From an uncultured Lachnospiraceae bacterium (GTDB lineage Bacteria; Bacillota; Clostridia; Lachnospirales; Lachnospiraceae): a stretch of DNA of 64,000 nucleotides. The position numbers and the translations under genes were made by a program. The number at the start of each line of letters is the position of its first letter. The first letter of the stretch is position 1. The stretch covers positions 1 through 64,000 of the forward strand of contig CAJUHP010000004.1 of the NCBI GenBank assembly GCA_910586125.1. The letters run 5' to 3'. Positions 61,625 through 64,000 of the stretch are shown here, in pieces. Under the pieces are notes generated by a model, which was not told the origin of the DNA, made no database searches, and saw nothing but the letters and a program-made list of their open reading frames with translations.

Positions 61625-62110
61625 TTATCTCAATTCTTTCACATACAATCGGTCTGTTCCATTCCCGTAATTTGTAATATCCCGCAGATAATGGTATCCA
61701 AACTTTTCATATAAGCCAATATGATCCGTCGGAATATACGTTCTTACAAATCCGCACTCTTTTGCATATTCATTCGCAAAGCCGATTAAGCTTTCACTGA
61801 TTCTATTTCCTCGATACTCTTCCATAACAAAGAGGCTTGACACCCAAGGGAATATTTCTGGCAACGGATAATAGTCGGTCTTCATAATAGAAATCATTCC
61901 CACAATTTGACCGTCAACGATTGCCGCAAACGGTGTTTCCCAATCGGTAAACGCCCATGACCGCAGCATTTCCAACATATGCTCTTTCACATCTTCCCAG
62001 GAAAAATTTTCAACAAAATGGATTAGGTTATCAGCCAATTCCGTATCCTTTTCCACTTTTTTTATTTCTAAATTTAAGTATTCTTTGCCTATATCGTCTT
62101 GAAATATCAT
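61625..62110 (-). CDS. GNAT family N-acetyltransferase
   Basis: This is an acetyltransferase (161 aa) of unknown acceptor. The core reads FAAIVDGQIVGMISI, SLFVMEEYRGNRISESLI (acetyl-CoA loop) and YEKFGYHYLRDI. AAAGGGG precedes ATG 62110. It is AT-rich like its downstream partner. The gap 62111-62291 contains a GC-rich hairpin (62177-62209) without a T-run and nothing else. Confidence 0.85.
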   Translation of the reverse strand: MIFQDDIGKEYLNLEIKKVEKDTELADNLIHFVENFSWEDVKEHMLEMLRSWAFTDWETPFAAIVDGQIVGMISIMKTDYYPLPEIFPWVSSLFVMEEYRGNRISESLIGFANEYAKECGFVRTYIPTDHIGLYEKFGYHYLRDITNYGNGTDRLYVKELR

Positions 62111-62291
62111 TGCAAAATCCCCTTTATATCAATCGTTTTTCATGTTCTGCCTGTACATAAAACAATTTCATATCGTCCGATGCCGACCGCTCTCGGCTTA
62201 CGGCATCGGGCAGACTGCCTCACCGGGGACTGCCCTGCTTCGGCCGCCGCCCTCCTCCCCGATCCGCGACATATGACTTTGTCTTTCTCTC

Positions 62292-63143
62292 TCAATGCAC
62301 AAAAAATTCCAGCAGCAGCCCCGCTGTCACGCCGGCAAAGAGCAAAATCCCCACAATCTTTGCGTTATCCTTCCGATTCCGGTTCATACGAAACAGCACC
62401 AGCACCCCCACGCCGGCTCCCACCAGCAGGCCGGCCATAGCAGCCCCAAACCCCAAGGTCCCCTGCAGGTACAATTCTGTCATAATAACAGAGGGCGCGC
62501 AGTTTGGAATCAGACCGGCCAGTGCGGTCAGCAGTACGCTGAACACCGGCAGGCTCTGCATAAAAGCGGCCAGACTCCCTTCTCCCACATACAATATCAC
62601 AAGATTTAAGATCACGGAAGCTAAGAACAAGAATACGGCGATACGCGCCGTATGCCGCAGCGCAGAAGACAAGACACCGGTCTGGCAGTCGCAGTGTTCC
62701 TGCTCACACAATTCATGAATGTGCGATTCTTCCTCCAAAGATATTTTTTTATGCCGCCCATCCGCCAGATCCACAAGAAATCCCACTGCCATTCCTGTTA
62801 GAAACTTCACTCCCAGTATCCGAAAAATCACGGAAAAACCGGCGGCTTTCGATAAAAGTACCGGCAGCATCTCATCGGAAGTCGATAAAAACACCGCCAG
62901 CAAAGTCCCCCGGCTGATCAGGCGGGCAGCATAGAAATTTGCTGCCGCTGCCGAAAATCCGCACTGCGGAAACAGCCCGGCTGCCGCCCCCAAAAGCGGC
63001 CCGGCTTTCCCGGCCCGGCGCAGCAGCTTCTGGGTCTTGCCCGCCGCCCGGTGCTCCAGATACTCCATAATCAGATATGTCACCAATAAAAAGGGGATCA
63101 GCTTCAGCGTATCCCCTGCTGCATCCAGCCATGCTTCTGTCAC
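62292..63143 (-). CDS. Putative heavy-metal/arsenic efflux permease (ArsP_2-like)
   Basis: This polytopic membrane protein (283 aa, about 8-10 helices) is of the '10TM putative heavy-metal exporter' type. Paired pore-like motifs with Cys recur in each half: LFPQCGFSAAAANFYAARL and LIPNCAPSVIMTELYLQG. The central cytoplasmic loop is a probable metal-binding segment with His and Cys (EESHIHELCEQEHCDCQ). The start is GTG 63143, with GGAG 7 nt upstream; an ATG there is out of frame. The substrate is uncertain: arsenic, manganese or another metal. Confidence 0.75.
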   Translation of the reverse strand: MTEAWLDAAGDTLKLIPFLLVTYLIMEYLEHRAAGKTQKLLRRAGKAGPLLGAAAGLFPQCGFSAAAANFYAARLISRGTLLAVFLSTSDEMLPVLLSKAAGFSVIFRILGVKFLTGMAVGFLVDLADGRHKKISLEEESHIHELCEQEHCDCQTGVLSSALRHTARIAVFLFLASVILNLVILYVGEGSLAAFMQSLPVFSVLLTALAGLIPNCAPSVIMTELYLQGTLGFGAAMAGLLVGAGVGVLVLFRMNRNRKDNAKIVGILLFAGVTAGLLLEFFVH

Positions 63144-63236
63144 GTCATGTCTCCTGTCTGTTTTCTGATGCCAGCGGACAGAAAAACGCCTGCCGCCCGT
63201 TTTCTGTCCGCCGCTGCTGTTCCTCTGCCGCGCCGG

Positions 63237-64000
63237 TCAGCGGACCGCTCCCGTCAGATGGCCGATCTCTTCCACCTGATACCGCCGCATATATTCCTCA
63301 ATCCCTTCCAGCACCCGTATGGTCGCATCCGGCCGCATAAAGTTCGCTGTTCCCACCGACACGGCCGTGGCGCCGGCCAGGATAAATTCAACAGCGTCCT
63401 CCGCTGTGGCGATCCCCCCCATTCCAATGATGGGAATCTTCACGGCGTGAGATGTCTGATAGACCATGCGCACCGCAACCGGCTTCACCGCAGGACCGGA
63501 TAATCCGCCGGTCTGATTGGCGAGAGCAAACCGGCGGCGGTGGATATCAATCTTCATACCGGTCAGCGTATTGATCAGAGAGAGCACATCGGCGCCGCCG
63601 GCTTCCGCCGCTCTGGCCGTCTCCGTGATATCGGTCACATTGGGGCTGAGCTTCATAATCACCGGCTGACGGGCCTTTTTCTTCACCGCCGCCGTGATCC
63701 GCTCCACCGCCTTTGGATTCTGGCCGAACGCAATGCCGCCCTCTTTAACATTGGGACAGGAAATATTGATCTCCAGCAGATCCACCGGCTCTTCGGCCAG
63801 CCGTTCCACCACTTCCAGATAGTCGCTCTCCGTCTTTCCGCAGACATTGACGATAATCTTTGTATCAAACTGCCTTAAAAACGGGATATCTCTGCCGCAG
63901 AACACATCTATCCCCGGATTCTGCAGACCGATGGCGTTTAACATGCCGCCAGTGACCTCGGCGATCCGAGGCGTCGGATTTCCCTCCCAGGGAACATTCG
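63237..64000 (-). CDS. pyrD: Dihydroorotate dehydrogenase, catalytic subunit (N-terminus cut by window edge)
   Basis: It oxidises dihydroorotate to orotate in pyrimidine synthesis. The visible 254 residues include EINISCPNVKEGG with the class 1B catalytic Cys, KLSPNVTDI, INTLTGMKIDI, GGLSGPAVKPVAVRMVY, PIIGMGGI and the FMN-binding GATAVSVGTANF. Class 1B enzymes pair with PyrK, which should lie just beyond the window. The frame is open to base 64000 (EWEGNPTPRIAEVTGG precedes the first internal Met), so the start is outside. The gap to the metal permease is 93 bp. Confidence 0.93.
   Translation of the reverse strand, partial: NVPWEGNPTPRIAEVTGGMLNAIGLQNPGIDVFCGRDIPFLRQFDTKIIVNVCGKTESDYLEVVERLAEEPVDLLEINISCPNVKEGGIAFGQNPKAVERITAAVKKKARQPVIMKLSPNVTDITETARAAEAGGADVLSLINTLTGMKIDIHRRRFALANQTGGLSGPAVKPVAVRMVYQTSHAVKIPIIGMGGIATAEDAVEFILAGATAVSVGTANFMRPDATIRVLEGIEEYMRRYQVEEIGHLTGAVR

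Overview
The window looks like chromosome of a spore-forming, strictly anaerobic gut member of the Clostridia, most likely Lachnospiraceae. Supporting signs are the oxygen-free ribonucleotide reductase (nrdD/nrdG), rubrerythrin, a desulfoferrodoxin-type protein, a SpoVAC sporulation protein, a low-GC-Gram-positive type division cluster, and several protein families that I associate with this group (DUF5662, DUF5688 and DUF6612, named from memory). Base composition is moderate to GC-rich in the core genes. A few AT-rich patches (left edge, about 21.0-21.6 kb, about 61.0-62.1 kb) look accessory.

Layout. 0-4.7 kb: a broken metallo-beta-lactamase-fold gene start, a small protein, spoVAC, a polar amino-acid ABC importer behind a structured leader, and rubrerythrin. 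5-21 kb is a metabolic block: a PRT-like protein, a secreted GH85 endo-N-acetylglucosaminidase, L-serine dehydratase, a lipoprotein, Hsp33, a sulfatase, two methyltransferases and a fucose operon (isomerase, kinase, aldolase). GH85, sulfatase and fucose catabolism together suggest foraging on host glycoproteins. 21.6-23.5 kb is a decayed integrative element between 33-bp direct repeats, beside tRNA-Thr(GGT). 23.6-28.3 kb holds pgeF, yraN, rnhB, two signal peptidases flanking rbgA, and rplS. 28.4-41.7 kb is the complete division/wall cluster mraZ-rsmH-ftsL-pbp-pbp-mraY-murD-ftsW-murA-ftsQ-ftsZ, with MraZ operator repeats at its head and an internal terminator/promoter between the two PBPs.

42-49.7 kb: an XRE regulator, an esterase plus ATP-grasp pair, the anaerobic RNR genes behind tandem NrdR boxes, and groES-groEL behind a perfect CIRCE operator. 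49.8-56.3 kb: a MocR-type regulator whose PLP lysine is arginine, an aminopeptidase, queA, an SH3 membrane protein, a DUF5688 protein and tRNA-Arg(CCG). 56.4-64 kb: an unusual XRE-desulfoferrodoxin fusion, pnp and rpsO, a repeat-containing coiled-coil membrane protein, two AT-rich accessory genes, a heavy-metal permease and the start of pyrD.

Nearly all genes are on the minus strand. Only the PRT-like protein, the sulfatase, one GNAT, the XRE at 42.1 kb and tRNA-Arg are on the plus strand. The most unusual items are the DNA-binding/desulfoferrodoxin fusion, the MocR protein lacking its lysine, the tRNA-associated element remnant, a T-run frameshifted small membrane protein, and two related ~100-bp hairpin elements serving as terminators.
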